Shown: in pieces, positions 1-7,636 of the stretch
Position numbering within the stretch: position 1 is the first letter of the stretch
Layout of the letters: each line of letters begins with the position of its first letter
Assembly (NCBI RefSeq): GCF_015546995.1
Contig: NZ_JADMUH010000001.1
Coordinates: 103,189 to 167,188 of the forward strand
Reading direction: 5' to 3'
Length of the DNA stretch: 64,000 bases
Origin: Streptococcus infantis
GTDB taxonomy: Bacteria > Bacillota > Bacilli > Lactobacillales > Streptococcaceae
Made by a program: the position numbers and the translations under genes
The notes under the pieces: generated by a model
Seen by the model: the letters and a program-made list of their open reading frames with translations, nothing else
Database searches by the model: none
What the model was told of the DNA's origin: nothing

Positions 1-180
1 GGTGTCGTTCTAGCGCTTGGAACTGGGTTCTGTGGTGGATTAACGACATTTTCTAGTCTTATACTAGACGCTGTGAAAATGCTGGACACAGGACGATACA
101 TTAGCTTGCTTGTGTACCTAGTTTTAAGTGTCGGCGGAGGACTTTTATTGGCCTATTGTCTAGGGAGGAAGAAATGGTAG
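1..180 (+). CDS. crcB: Fluoride channel FluC/CrcB, first copy (3' end only)
   Basis: Partial gene cut by the left window edge; 59 codons remain before TAG. It carries the FluC signature GTGFCGGLTTFS followed by a hydrophobic C-terminal helix. FluC proteins are four-helix membrane channels that export fluoride as antiparallel dimers. The next gene is a second crcB whose ATG overlaps this stop codon (ATGGTAG), so the two are translationally coupled. Tandem crcB pairs in Gram-positives are thought to make two subunits of opposite topology that form a heterodimer; that is family knowledge, not shown here. Confidence 0.9.
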   Translation, partial: GVVLALGTGFCGGLTTFSSLILDAVKMLDTGRYISLLVYLVLSVGGGLLLAYCLGRKKW

Positions 181-503
181 TATTTTATCTAGCACTTGCT
201 TGTGGACTAGGTGCCCTTGTGCGTTATTTCTTTTCTCGCTATAATCAAAGGTCAATAATGCCACTAGGAACTCTTATTGCCAATCTAATCGGTTGTTTTT
301 TGATCGGTTTATTCTACAATCATGTGGAGTCTAAAGAAGTCTATCTTATTCTTGCAACTGGTTTTTGTGGTGGCTTGACCACGTTTTCAACCTTGAATGA
401 TGAACTCCAAAGACTGCTCAATGACAAGAAGACATTTTATAGTTATTTACTTGTGACTTACTTGGGTGGTTTGCTTGCGATTTTTTTGGGAATTTTGCTT
501 TAA
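174..503 (+). CDS. crcB: Fluoride channel FluC/CrcB, second copy
   Basis: A 109-residue, four-helix membrane protein with the family motifs GTLIANLIGCFLIG (residues about 33-46) and GFCGGLTTFST (about 68-78). It should export fluoride together with the first copy. The ATG at 174 is preferred over the in-frame TTG at 156 because AGGGAGGAA lies just before it and the ATG overlaps the upstream stop. No fluoride riboswitch can be judged because the operon's 5' end is outside the window. Confidence 0.93.
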   Translation: MVVFYLALACGLGALVRYFFSRYNQRSIMPLGTLIANLIGCFLIGLFYNHVESKEVYLILATGFCGGLTTFSTLNDELQRLLNDKKTFYSYLLVTYLGGLLAIFLGILL

Positions 504-530
504 ATTTCTTTACTTTTTCTAGGAAATTTG

Positions 531-596
531 ATAAACTGTATCTTGTGTGTAATGGACGCACAAAAATACAGTTTATCCGCTGAGGAAGTTTCCTCA
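531..596 (+). promoter_or_regulatory. L19 leader RNA upstream of rplS
   Basis: The stretch between crcB and rplS folds into two hairpins. The first pairs ATAAACTGTAT (531-541) with ATACAGTTTAT (566-576) and is extended inward by TTGTGTG/CGCACAA. The second is TGAGGAA (581-587) with TTCCTCA (590-596). The position directly upstream of rplS and the long stem match what is known of the Firmicute L19 leader, through which L19 represses its own synthesis. Assignment is by position and fold, not by covariance search. Confidence 0.7.
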
Positions 597-621
597 AGAT
601 TGACAAAGATAGGAGAATAAA

Positions 622-969
622 ATGAATCCATTAATCCAAAGCTTGACTGAAGGTCAACTTCGTACAGATATCCCTTCATTCCGTCCTGGTGACACTGTTC
701 GTGTACACGCGAAAGTTGTCGAAGGTAACCGTGAACGTATCCAGATTTTTGAAGGTGTTGTTATTGCACGTAAAGGTGCTGGCATCTCAGAAAACTACAC
801 AGTTCGTAAAATCTCTAACGGTGTAGGTGTTGAACGTATCTTCCCAATCCACACTCCACGTGTTGAAAAGATCGAAGTTGTTCGTTACGGTAAAGTACGT
901 CGTGCGAAATTGTACTACTTGCGTGCTCTTCAAGGTAAGGCAGCTCGTATCAAAGAAATCCGTCGTTAA
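622..969 (+). CDS. rplS: 50S ribosomal protein L19
   Basis: 115 residues, normal length for bacterial L19, with recognisable segments [30 protein letters not shown] and the basic C-terminus [18 protein letters not shown]19 sits at the 30S-50S interface. Start ATG follows AGGAG at proper distance. It is expressed as a single gene between a structured leader and a terminator, with tRNA-Arg just beyond, the same order as in S. pneumoniae. Confidence 0.98.
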
Positions 970-979
970 TTCGATGAAC

Positions 980-1010
980 AAAAACTCTGCTCATACGGCA
1001 GGGTTTTTCT
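980..1010 (+). terminator. Rho-independent terminator after rplS
   Basis: AAAACTCTGC (981-990) pairs with GCAGGGTTTT (998-1007) over a 7-nt loop and runs into a T-tract. It ends only a few bases before the tRNA gene. Confidence 0.8.
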
Positions 1011-1013
1011 CTA

Positions 1014-1085
1014 GCTCCCTTAGTTCAATGGATATAACAACTCCCTCCTAAGGAGTAGTTGCAGGTTCGATTCCTGCAGGGGGCA
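1014..1085 (+). tRNA. tRNA-Arg (anticodon CCU)
   Basis: A 72-nt cloverleaf. The acceptor is GCTCCCT/AGGGGGC with discriminator A. The D-arm starts GTTC, with imperfect pairing to TAAC. The anticodon arm is ACTCC-CTCCTAA-GGAGT, giving anticodon CCT for AGG codons. The T-arm is GCAGG-TTCGATT-CCTGC. The CCA tail is not encoded, since the sequence continues GAAC. No promoter fits between the rplS terminator and this gene, so it is probably made by read-through from rplS or an overlapping promoter. Confidence 0.95.
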
Positions 1086-1096
1086 GAACAAGAAAC

Positions 1097-1124
1097 AAAA
1101 ACACTGGATAACCAGTGTTTTTTC
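1097..1124 (+). terminator. Terminator after tRNA-Arg
   Basis: AAACACTGG (1098-1106), loop ATAAA, CCAGTGTTT (1112-1120) then TTT. A compact, perfect stem. Confidence 0.88.
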
Positions 1125-1167
1125 TTTGAACAAATTTTGAACCATTCATAAGATATCCATGGTGTGG

Positions 1168-1173
1168 TATAAT
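1168..1173 (+). promoter_or_regulatory. Extended -10 promoter of the 295-residue membrane protein gene
   Basis: TGGTATAAT ends at 1173; the -35 region (TTCATA, 1145-1150, 17-bp spacing) is poor, typical of extended -10 promoters. Confidence 0.6.
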
Positions 1174-1199
1174 GGACATAGAAAGTCTAGGAGAAAGAG

Positions 1200-2087
1200 A
1201 TGAAAAAAGGCTTATTAATCGGCTGCTTATCCGTAGTTGTCCCAATTGTAATACTTATAATCCTTAGTCCTATTTTTGCAATGCTAGACATGTGGGGGGT
1301 ATTTGCATATGTAAGTAAGACAGAAATCAAGCAAGCTGTACATCGTTCTTATAAGAACTACGGTCTTAAAGGTCAGTTTGAGTTAGAAAAATACGAAAAA
1401 AACTATACAAGTGTAGGAGGATTTGTAATCCATGGTACTTACACTGAAAATATAGATGGTAAAACTTATCAAGCTAATTCCCGTTTTGAATACTATACTC
1501 GTCCTTCTGAAAAAGAAACGTATAGAAAGACTGATGCGGAAGTAGATTATAAACAAAACAAAAAAATTTATCAAGTTTTTCCAGAATTAGCTTATTTAGG
1601 AATTGAGATTAGTCCAGGCACCAGCGAATTTTTAAAAACATTGGAGACATCAATAACAGATCCTAAAATGACCTATTTGAAGTATGAAGGGATCAGTTTT
1701 CAATTTAACAGTAAAAATGGCAACATGTATCTTTATGATGAAATATTAGAGGAAAATCAAAGAAATGGACAAGCATTACAAGGGATGTATCCCATGGATG
1801 CTCAATATCTTTTCCAAAAAGATATTTTTATACCAGAATTTCAATTTCGATACTACACTCCAGAAGACAAGAAGGATCAGTTATATGATGCTTATCTTAA
1901 AGACCTTGAATCGCAGATGAAAGAATTTTTTAACAATCAACCCCTTCCAAGCGGTCTTTATGCTGTAAAGATTGATAGATATGAAGGGGATAAACTTGTC
2001 AATAATAGCGGTGGATACCATGTTAGGATTGAAAACCGTCAAGTTGTGGAGTTTATCAAAGATTTACAGCAGGAGTCACTGTACTAA
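1200..2087 (+). CDS. Membrane-anchored protein of unknown function
   Basis: 295 residues. One N-terminal transmembrane helix (about residues 5-28) is followed by a large hydrophilic domain rich in Tyr, Lys and Glu, predicted outside the membrane. I do not recognise the family. LIGC near the start resembles a lipobox, but the hydrophobic segment continues past the Cys, so a membrane anchor fits better. AGGAG lies 9 bases before the ATG. It has its own promoter and is followed 46 bp later by another small membrane protein gene, suggesting one transcript ending at the terminator at 2621. Confidence 0.85.
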   Translation: MKKGLLIGCLSVVVPIVILIILSPIFAMLDMWGVFAYVSKTEIKQAVHRSYKNYGLKGQFELEKYEKNYTSVGGFVIHGTYTENIDGKTYQANSRFEYYTRPSEKETYRKTDAEVDYKQNKKIYQVFPELAYLGIEISPGTSEFLKTLETSITDPKMTYLKYEGISFQFNSKNGNMYLYDEILEENQRNGQALQGMYPMDAQYLFQKDIFIPEFQFRYYTPEDKKDQLYDAYLKDLESQMKEFFNNQPLPSGLYAVKIDRYEGDKLVNNSGGYHVRIENRQVVEFIKDLQQESLY

Positions 2088-2133
2088 TGCTTTTCAGCTG
2101 TATAGAGTTTAGAGAAAAGAGGTAATATGTCAG

Positions 2134-2607
2134 ATGTCCCAAGAAGAATACCTTCGACTAAAAAAAGAATATAAAATTCGACTAGTATTAGTAATAGTTC
2201 TATTCGTATTATTTTCTATCCTAAGTATCTTGCTCATCATAAATCTCAATAGATTTATCCCACTAGGCGTGACAGCCATGGCTACAGTTGTGCCATTTAA
2301 CCATTTTTTACTCGTTCTACTTTGGGAAGAGAAAAAAGCGATTGAAGCAGAGCATCCTGAATGGAAGGACCTTAGTACAAGTGGAGCTAGGGTCCCTTCG
2401 TCAGAAATGAGTAAACGGAATTTGGCAGCTATTGGAAGTATCATTGCTTTGTTCTTATCGTTTGCTTTACTCTATAGGCCTGCTAAGGTATACCAGAAGG
2501 TACCTACTGCCGATGAACTAAAGAACCTTCCCAAGATTGAGAACAATGGCATTACTAAACTAGATAATAAGAAAATTCCAAAAATAAAAAGTGAATCAGA
2601 AGAATAA
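2134..2607 (+). CDS. Small two-helix membrane protein of unknown function
   Basis: 157 residues with two hydrophobic helices (about residues 15-37 and 97-115) joined by a charged segment and a Lys-rich tail ending KIPKIKSESEE. No family recognised. The ATG at 2134 is chosen over the ATG at 2127, which opens a frame of only 15 codons and sits too close to the AGAGG ribosome site. Probably co-transcribed with the preceding membrane protein. Confidence 0.8.
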   Translation: MSQEEYLRLKKEYKIRLVLVIVLFVLFSILSILLIINLNRFIPLGVTAMATVVPFNHFLLVLLWEEKKAIEAEHPEWKDLSTSGARVPSSEMSKRNLAAIGSIIALFLSFALLYRPAKVYQKVPTADELKNLPKIENNGITKLDNKKIPKIKSESEE

Positions 2608-2620
2608 TCTGTAATTAAAA

Positions 2621-2666
2621 TACCCCAGGAGTTAGACTTTTTCTCTAACTTCTGGGGTACTTTTTT
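2621..2666. terminator. Bidirectional terminator between convergent genes
   Basis: TACCCCAGGAGTTAGA (2621-2636) pairs with TCTAACTTCTGGGGTA (2644-2659), one mismatch, with T-rich tail on the plus side and A-rich sequence on the other. It serves the plus-strand membrane genes and the minus-strand HAD gene. Confidence 0.88.
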
Positions 2667-2680
2667 ATATGTTAATCATG

Positions 2681-3487
2681 TTACAAGACCCAAGTTCGAA
2701 TGGCATGGGCAACGCCTGATTCATCATTTGTTTTGGTGATGTATTTGGCGATTTTTTTGAGTTCTGGGTTTCCGTTTTCCATAACAACGGGGTTTCCAAC
2801 GACTTCGAGCATGGCGCGATCATTTTCTTCGTCACCGATCGCCATAGTTTCATCTTTGCTTAATCCAAGTTTCTCAGCTAGGTGCGTGATAGCAGATCCC
2901 TTGTCTACATCCTTTTTAAGGAGTTCTAGGTAAAATGGAGCAGATTTGTTGATGGAGTATCGCTCGTAAAAATCTGCTGGAATCTTTTCAATAGCAGCAT
3001 CGAGAATCTCAGGTTCGTCGATAAACATACATTTGACGATTTCTTTATCAGCCATCTCTTCAGGTGTACGATAAAAAATTGGCATGCTGACGAGAGTTGA
3101 CTCGTGTACGGTATATTTTCCGATATTGCGATTGGCAGTGTAGATGCCGTCCTTGGTAATAGCATGCATATGGACTCCCAGTTTACGACTGAGAAATTCC
3201 ATATCCAGATAGTCCTCGTAAGTCAAGGATTCGCTGATAATCTCATGGCCATTAGCGGTTTCTTGGACAAGGGCACCGTTGAAGGTCACAACATAGTCAC
3301 CTTCATCTCTCAACTGCAAGTCGTCAAGGAGTTTGGCAACACCAGCGATGGGGCGTCCTGTTGCAATAACAACCTTGACTCCAGCAGCTTTGGCATCTTG
3401 GATAGCTGCAAAAACTTCTGGAGTAATTTCTTTTTTGCTATTAACCAGGGTACCATCTATATCGACGGCGATTAATTTTATACTCAT
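2681..3487 (-). CDS. Cof-type HAD-IIB sugar-phosphatase, YidA-like
   Basis: 268 residues, usual size for HAD-IIB. Motif I is DIDGTL (Asp9 and Asp11), motif II lies near VVIATGRP, and motif IV is AIGDEENDRAM. A C2B-type cap lies between motifs II and III. Members dephosphorylate sugar phosphates and similar small molecules in the cytoplasm; the substrate here is unknown. The gene starts 12 bp after the HD-domain gene with AGAGGAAA before the ATG, so the two form an operon. Confidence 0.9.
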   Translation of the reverse strand: MSIKLIAVDIDGTLVNSKKEITPEVFAAIQDAKAAGVKVVIATGRPIAGVAKLLDDLQLRDEGDYVVTFNGALVQETANGHEIISESLTYEDYLDMEFLSRKLGVHMHAITKDGIYTANRNIGKYTVHESTLVSMPIFYRTPEEMADKEIVKCMFIDEPEILDAAIEKIPADFYERYSINKSAPFYLELLKKDVDKGSAITHLAEKLGLSKDETMAIGDEENDRAMLEVVGNPVVMENGNPELKKIAKYITKTNDESGVAHAIRTWVL

Positions 3488-3499
3488 AAATTTCCTCTG

Positions 3500-4804
3500 T
3501 TATTTCTTATCTGGATTAAAATGATCATTCTCAATCAGTTTTGAAAATTGTTGAATGATATTTGTGAAAATACTGTTTTGCTTTAGCATTTCTTTAGGAA
3601 AGTAGAAACGGTTGTCACCATGACGGCTTCCTGCAAGAGATTGGACGATAGGAGATAGGCTAGAAAGCTCTGCTAGTTCACCATTCTTTTGGACAATCTC
3701 GATTTGAGTTCTAGGATTTTCAGACTCTGGTCGATAAATATCGTAAGGAAGGTCAAAATTCTTGTGGATAGCAGTGTAGTAGTTGGGGTCAAAACCAATA
3801 TCTTCTACTAAATTCCGCATGATTTCAAGCTGGTCTTGGTCGCACTCAGAAAAAGTAATAGATTTGAAGACCTTACGGTTGATAAAACGTTGGGAAAGAT
3901 CAGCTAAAATCTTGTCTGTACTAGTCATCCAGAGTTGGAAATAGGTATTCATAACCCCGTCATCTAGTGCTAGATAGTCAGACAAGCTAACATTTTTCTC
4001 AAAAAATGGCAGTAGATGTGGGGATGTAAGGGCAAAGAAGTCCTTATTTTCAGGAAAGAGCTCCTTAGCACGTTTCAAAAGATTTTGCAGAAGGACTTCC
4101 ATGGCTCTTGTAGCTGGGTGGAAATAAACCTGCATATACATCTGGTAACGACTGAGGACATAATCCTCGATGGCATGCATCCCATTACGCTGAAAGGCAA
4201 TGCCATTTTCAACAGGACGAATGACACGAAGAATACGTGTCAGATCGAACTGGCCATAAAAAGCACCGGTGAAGTAGGAGTCGCGAAGGAGATAGTCCAT
4301 ACGGTCTGCATCAATCTGACTAGAAATGAGTTGAACCACTTGTTTGTTGGGATAAGTGTGATCGATAACGCTGGCTACATTTTTTGGAAAGTCCGGTGCA
4401 ACCTGCAAAAGAACCTGATGAATCTCTGTATCAGGGCTTTGGATAATTTCCTGGGTAATGGCCTCGTGGTCGGTGTCAAAGAGATTTTCAAAAGTATGAG
4501 AGTAGGCACCGTGTCCGAGATCATGTAGAAGAGCCGCAGTCATGGTTAATAGTGACTCGTTAGAATCCCATTCCTCAGGATATTTCTCCTCAAAAATCTC
4601 AGTGATTTGACGGGCAATTTCGTAGACACCCAAACAGTGAGAAAAACGACTATGCTCTCCACCGTGGAAAGTATAGCTAGATGTCCCAAGCTGTTTGATG
4701 CGACGGAGCCGCTGAAATTCTTTGGTATTGATCAGGTCATAAATGACTTGATTATTAACGTGGATATAGTTGTGAACTGGGTCACGAAATACTTTTTCAT
4801 TCAT
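3500..4804 (-). CDS. HD-domain phosphohydrolase (dNTPase/SpoT-like fold)
   Basis: 434 residues from ATG at 4804 (MNEKVFRDPVHNYIHV). The HD metal site is visible as HSRFSHCLGVYEIAR, then LLHDLGHGAYSHTFE, followed by SSQIDADRMDYLLRDS. This arrangement is typical of bacterial HD proteins that hydrolyse nucleotides or phosphates. A longer in-frame start 44 codons upstream is rejected because it reads through the divergent promoter region into the neighbouring gene. There is no ribosome site before 4804. A -10 box TGCTATAAT ends six bases before the ATG, suggesting a leaderless mRNA. First gene of the operon with the HAD phosphatase. Confidence 0.9.
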   Translation of the reverse strand: MNEKVFRDPVHNYIHVNNQVIYDLINTKEFQRLRRIKQLGTSSYTFHGGEHSRFSHCLGVYEIARQITEIFEEKYPEEWDSNESLLTMTAALLHDLGHGAYSHTFENLFDTDHEAITQEIIQSPDTEIHQVLLQVAPDFPKNVASVIDHTYPNKQVVQLISSQIDADRMDYLLRDSYFTGAFYGQFDLTRILRVIRPVENGIAFQRNGMHAIEDYVLSRYQMYMQVYFHPATRAMEVLLQNLLKRAKELFPENKDFFALTSPHLLPFFEKNVSLSDYLALDDGVMNTYFQLWMTSTDKILADLSQRFINRKVFKSITFSECDQDQLEIMRNLVEDIGFDPNYYTAIHKNFDLPYDIYRPESENPRTQIEIVQKNGELAELSSLSPIVQSLAGSRHGDNRFYFPKEMLKQNSIFTNIIQQFSKLIENDHFNPDKK

Positions 4805-4810
4805 AAGACC

Positions 4811-4819
4811 ATTATAGCA
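4811..4819 (-). promoter_or_regulatory. Extended -10 promoter of the HD gene
   Basis: On the minus strand TGCTATAAT is followed by GGTCTT and then the ATG at 4804, so the predicted start of transcription coincides with the A of the start codon. The -35 is weak. Confidence 0.65.
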
Positions 4820-4876
4820 AATTCCTTGCCTTTTTGGTAAAATAGTAGGGATAAGTGAGAAGAAAGAGGAATAGTT

Positions 4877-5254
4877 GTGAAGATTAGAATGAGAAATACT
4901 ATCAAGTTCGATGAACAATTGGAAGTAATCGACCAACTTTATGATGTTGAATTACGGGAAAAGGGCGATTTTTCCTATCTTTTGTTTTACAATGAGGAGC
5001 AAGAAAAGGTAGTTTTGAAATTTAATGGGGAGGAACTGGTCATGTCACGTTTCTCAAATCCTAAGACCATCATGCGTTTTCTGAAGGATTCTGATAGTTT
5101 AGCCTATATTCCGACACCTATAGGCATGCAGGAGTTTATTATCCAAACAAGCTACTATGAAGTTGGTGAAGAGAGGATTGAACTAGCCTATCAACTTCAG
5201 AACAAAGAAGGGGTTCCATTTGCGAACTACCGCTTAGAAATTACTTGGGGATAA
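4877..5254 (+). CDS. DUF1934 (YwiB-like) protein
   Basis: 125 residues; resembles the small DUF1934 beta-barrel family of Firmicutes (YwiB-like), function unknown. GTG at 4877 is chosen because AGAGGA (4865-4870) is at good spacing; an ATG four codons later is the alternative. It is divergent from the HD gene and ends only a few bases before a repeat element, which may supply its 3' end. Confidence 0.8.
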   Translation: MKIRMRNTIKFDEQLEVIDQLYDVELREKGDFSYLLFYNEEQEKVVLKFNGEELVMSRFSNPKTIMRFLKDSDSLAYIPTPIGMQEFIIQTSYYEVGEERIELAYQLQNKEGVPFANYRLEITWG

Positions 5255-5256
5255 GA

Positions 5257-5433
5257 AAAAGAGGCTGGGACAAAAGTCCTAGCCTCTCAATTGTCTTTGG
5301 ATTGTCGAACAAGACGCAGTGGTTGAGTGGGCTCTACTACGCTGATTTTATCAGCTTTTACAGCCTTACTCAACTGTGCGGAGGTGGGACGACGAAATCG
5401 AATTCTAACGAATTACCGATTTCTGTCCCACTC
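5257..5433. repeat. Intergenic inverted-repeat element, copy A
   Basis: It fills the whole gap between two convergent genes. The left end is a hairpin, AGAGGCTGGGAC (5260-5271), loop AAAA, GTCCTAGCCTCT (5276-5287). The right end is a second hairpin, GTGGGACGACGAAATCG (5384-5400) with CGATTTCTGTCCCAC (5417-5431). Between them, GCAGTGGTTGAGT and ACTCAACTGTGC form a third, inner inverted pair, with GCTGATTTTATCAGC inside. Copies B (19.55 kb) and C (20.9 kb, opposite orientation) share this layout. No coding capacity. Confidence 0.8.
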
Positions 5434-6516
5434 TCATTTGATATACAGTTCCTGATTTTTCAAGACAATTTCACGTACACTTGTAAATTTCTTAAGTTTT
5501 TTAAGCTCTTCTGGATGGGTTACAAGAGTGATGACATAGCCTTGTTTACCCATGCGTCCTGTACGACCCGCACGGTGAGTGTAAGTTTCCGTGTCTCTAG
5601 GGACGTCAAAGTTAATCACGCATTCCAGGCTATCAATGTCGATACCACGAGCGAGAAGGTCTGTGGCAAGAAGTAGTGTCAGTTGATTATCTTTGAATTT
5701 TTCTAGAATAACTTTTCTAAATTTAACGTTGACATCGCTAGCTAGCGAAACTGCTAAAACATCACGATATTGTAATTTTTCCTCTGCACTTCCAAGGTCT
5801 GACAAGCTATTAAAGAAGACAAGACTACGGAAATCTTCAACCTGTGCCAGTTTACGAAGCATATCTACTCTGTGACGTTGGTCTACTTGCATGTAGAAGT
5901 GTTGAATATTGTCTAACTTTTGGTCTGATAGATCAATGATGAGCGTGTTAGGTGCAATCTTATCTTGGTCAAATTTGGTAGTGGCACTCATGTAAATAAG
6001 TTGATGGTCACGAGGTGCATAGTTGGTAATTTTTTCAACAAAATGAATTTGAGAATCATCAAGGAGTTGGTCGAATTCATCAAGAATGATTGTTTCCACA
6101 TTCATCATCTTGATTTTTTTCAATTTGACGAGTTCAAAGATACGACCAGGTGTTCCAATCAGAATTTCTGGTCCTTTTTTAAGTCGTTCAATTTGGCGTT
6201 TCTGGCTCGAACCAGATAGAAATAGCTGAGCTGTTAATCCGATAGCCTCACCCCAGGTTTTAGTAACTTCAAAAATTTGTCCAGCAAGCTCGGTATTAGG
6301 TGCTAAAATCAATAATTGTTGGGCTTTTTTCTTTTGCAGTTTGAGAAGACTAGGTAGGAGATAGGCTAAAGTCTTTCCTGTTCCAGTTGGACTGACTCCA
6401 AGAAGATTTTCACCTTTTGTTATAGGCTCAAAAAGTTGAATTTGAATGGGAGTAAATTCTTGGAAGCCCAGTTGAACAATCAATTCTTGCCATTCGGTAG
6501 TTAGTTTGGTTTTCAT
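5434..6516 (-). CDS. DEAD-box RNA helicase (DEFD variant)
   Basis: 360 residues, two RecA-like domains only, close in size to B. subtilis YfmL. Motifs in order: Q motif GFQEFTPIQ, Walker A SPTGTGKT, TPGR, motif II DEFD (instead of DEAD), motif III SATT, then ARGIDI and HRAGRTGR. It likely unwinds short RNA duplexes, for example in ribosome assembly or RNA decay. It has no basic C-terminal tail as in CshA. Its ATG overlaps the stop of the Gfo/Idh gene by 4 bp (ATGA), so translation is coupled. The stop lies at the edge of repeat copy A. Confidence 0.93.
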   Translation of the reverse strand: MKTKLTTEWQELIVQLGFQEFTPIQIQLFEPITKGENLLGVSPTGTGKTLAYLLPSLLKLQKKKAQQLLILAPNTELAGQIFEVTKTWGEAIGLTAQLFLSGSSQKRQIERLKKGPEILIGTPGRIFELVKLKKIKMMNVETIILDEFDQLLDDSQIHFVEKITNYAPRDHQLIYMSATTKFDQDKIAPNTLIIDLSDQKLDNIQHFYMQVDQRHRVDMLRKLAQVEDFRSLVFFNSLSDLGSAEEKLQYRDVLAVSLASDVNVKFRKVILEKFKDNQLTLLLATDLLARGIDIDSLECVINFDVPRDTETYTHRAGRTGRMGKQGYVITLVTHPEELKKLKKFTSVREIVLKNQELYIK

Positions 6517-7490
6517 TTTTCTGCCTCAAATCTAATGCCAGCATTCTGGCGCATGGTGTAAAGTAGGTTGTGGACGTGTGCCGCATCATCAATCCAAGAT
6601 TGGTAGAGATTCAGGTCTGCTTGCTTGATCATGTTTGCAAAAGCAGCAACTTCCTCAGTCATGTTGTGAGGAGCCTGCTGGATAGGAAGTTTAACTTCAT
6701 TTCCTTGATGGTCTGTGAAAATAGCTGAACTAACAAGTTCAATAGTATCAAGTGTCAGTGTTCCATCTGTCGTATAAATTTCGCAAGGAAGATTAGAAGT
6801 GATATTCTTTCCTGCTTTGATATGTACTTGATAGTCAGGATAGTAGAGCATGCCGTCACCGTTCAAATCGATACTATTATCTAGTTTCTGAGCTTGATAG
6901 GTTGCATGAGTCGGTTTTCCAAATAAGCGGATTGCTGCGTATAGAGTATAAATACCAAGATCCATAAGTGCACCACCTGCAAAACGGTCTGAGAAAACAT
7001 TAGGAGTATCGCCAGCAAGTAGGTTAGGCATCTTAGAAGAGTATTTAGCGTAGTTAAAGTCTGCACCAAGAATTTGTTTGTTGGCAAGAAAGCCTTTGAT
7101 TGTGGCAAAAGCATCTTCATGATAGTTACGTGCTGCTTCAAAGATAAAACATTTATTATCTTTAGCTGTTTGAACTAAATCCTGCCATTCTTGTGGTTGA
7201 GTGACGGCTGGTTTTTCAAGGATAACATGTTTTCCAGCAGATAAAGCCATCTTTGCTTGGCTAAAATGCAGGGAATTCGGACTAGCAATGTATACCACAT
7301 CGAATGAATCATTAAAGAAATCATTTAACTGATCAAATAGCTTAACGCCTTGATATTGTTCAACAAACTTTTCTGCGGTTTCTATTTTTCTAGAATAGAC
7401 TGCACCCAGTTGAAATTTTCCGCTAGTATGGGCAACCTCTAGAAAATGATGGCTGATTGAACTAGTTCCTATGATACCAAGTTTTAGCAT
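6513..7490 (-). CDS. Gfo/Idh/MocA-family oxidoreductase
   Basis: 325 residues from ATG 7490 (MLKLGIIGTSSISHHF), preceded by AAAGGAG; the ATG 12 codons upstream lacks a ribosome site. N-terminal Rossmann domain with the NAD(P) loop GIIGTSSIS and the EKP motif in HVILEKPAVT, then the alpha/beta C-terminal substrate domain. Such enzymes oxidise or reduce sugars or cyclitols; the substrate cannot be told. First gene of a two-gene operon with the helicase, an association with no obvious functional logic. Confidence 0.92.
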   Translation of the reverse strand: MLKLGIIGTSSISHHFLEVAHTSGKFQLGAVYSRKIETAEKFVEQYQGVKLFDQLNDFFNDSFDVVYIASPNSLHFSQAKMALSAGKHVILEKPAVTQPQEWQDLVQTAKDNKCFIFEAARNYHEDAFATIKGFLANKQILGADFNYAKYSSKMPNLLAGDTPNVFSDRFAGGALMDLGIYTLYAAIRLFGKPTHATYQAQKLDNSIDLNGDGMLYYPDYQVHIKAGKNITSNLPCEIYTTDGTLTLDTIELVSSAIFTDHQGNEVKLPIQQAPHNMTEEVAAFANMIKQADLNLYQSWIDDAAHVHNLLYTMRQNAGIRFEAEK

Positions 7491-7524
7491 AGTTACTCCT
7501 TTTCCACAAGTAATGATTGATTTC

Positions 7525-7533
7525 ATTATATCA
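7525..7533 (-). promoter_or_regulatory. Extended -10 of the oxidoreductase-helicase operon
   Basis: Minus-strand TGATATAAT lies about 35 bases before the ATG at 7490; no good -35 hexamer is seen. Confidence 0.5.
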
Positions 7534-7636
7534 TAGAAAGAGTCAACTAGATAAGTTAAGATAATTCTTTTGCTTTGATACTTCGAAATTTCTAGAAAAA
7601 ATGGTACAATAGTTACAGTATATTTAGGAGATTAGT

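Noticed and set aside
1212..1230. Lipobox-like LIGC in the 295-residue protein
   Set aside because: The hydrophobic helix lies after the Cys, not before it, so lipidation is unlikely.
2127..2174. ATG at 2127 giving a 15-codon peptide before the 157-residue gene
   Set aside because: Only four bases from the ribosome site and of low-information sequence; no regulatory codon run or terminator as at leuA.
5245..5676. Plus-strand open frame of 143 codons across repeat A and the helicase 3' end
   Set aside because: It runs through the inverted repeat and antisense to the conserved helicase motifs; shadow frame without a ribosome site.
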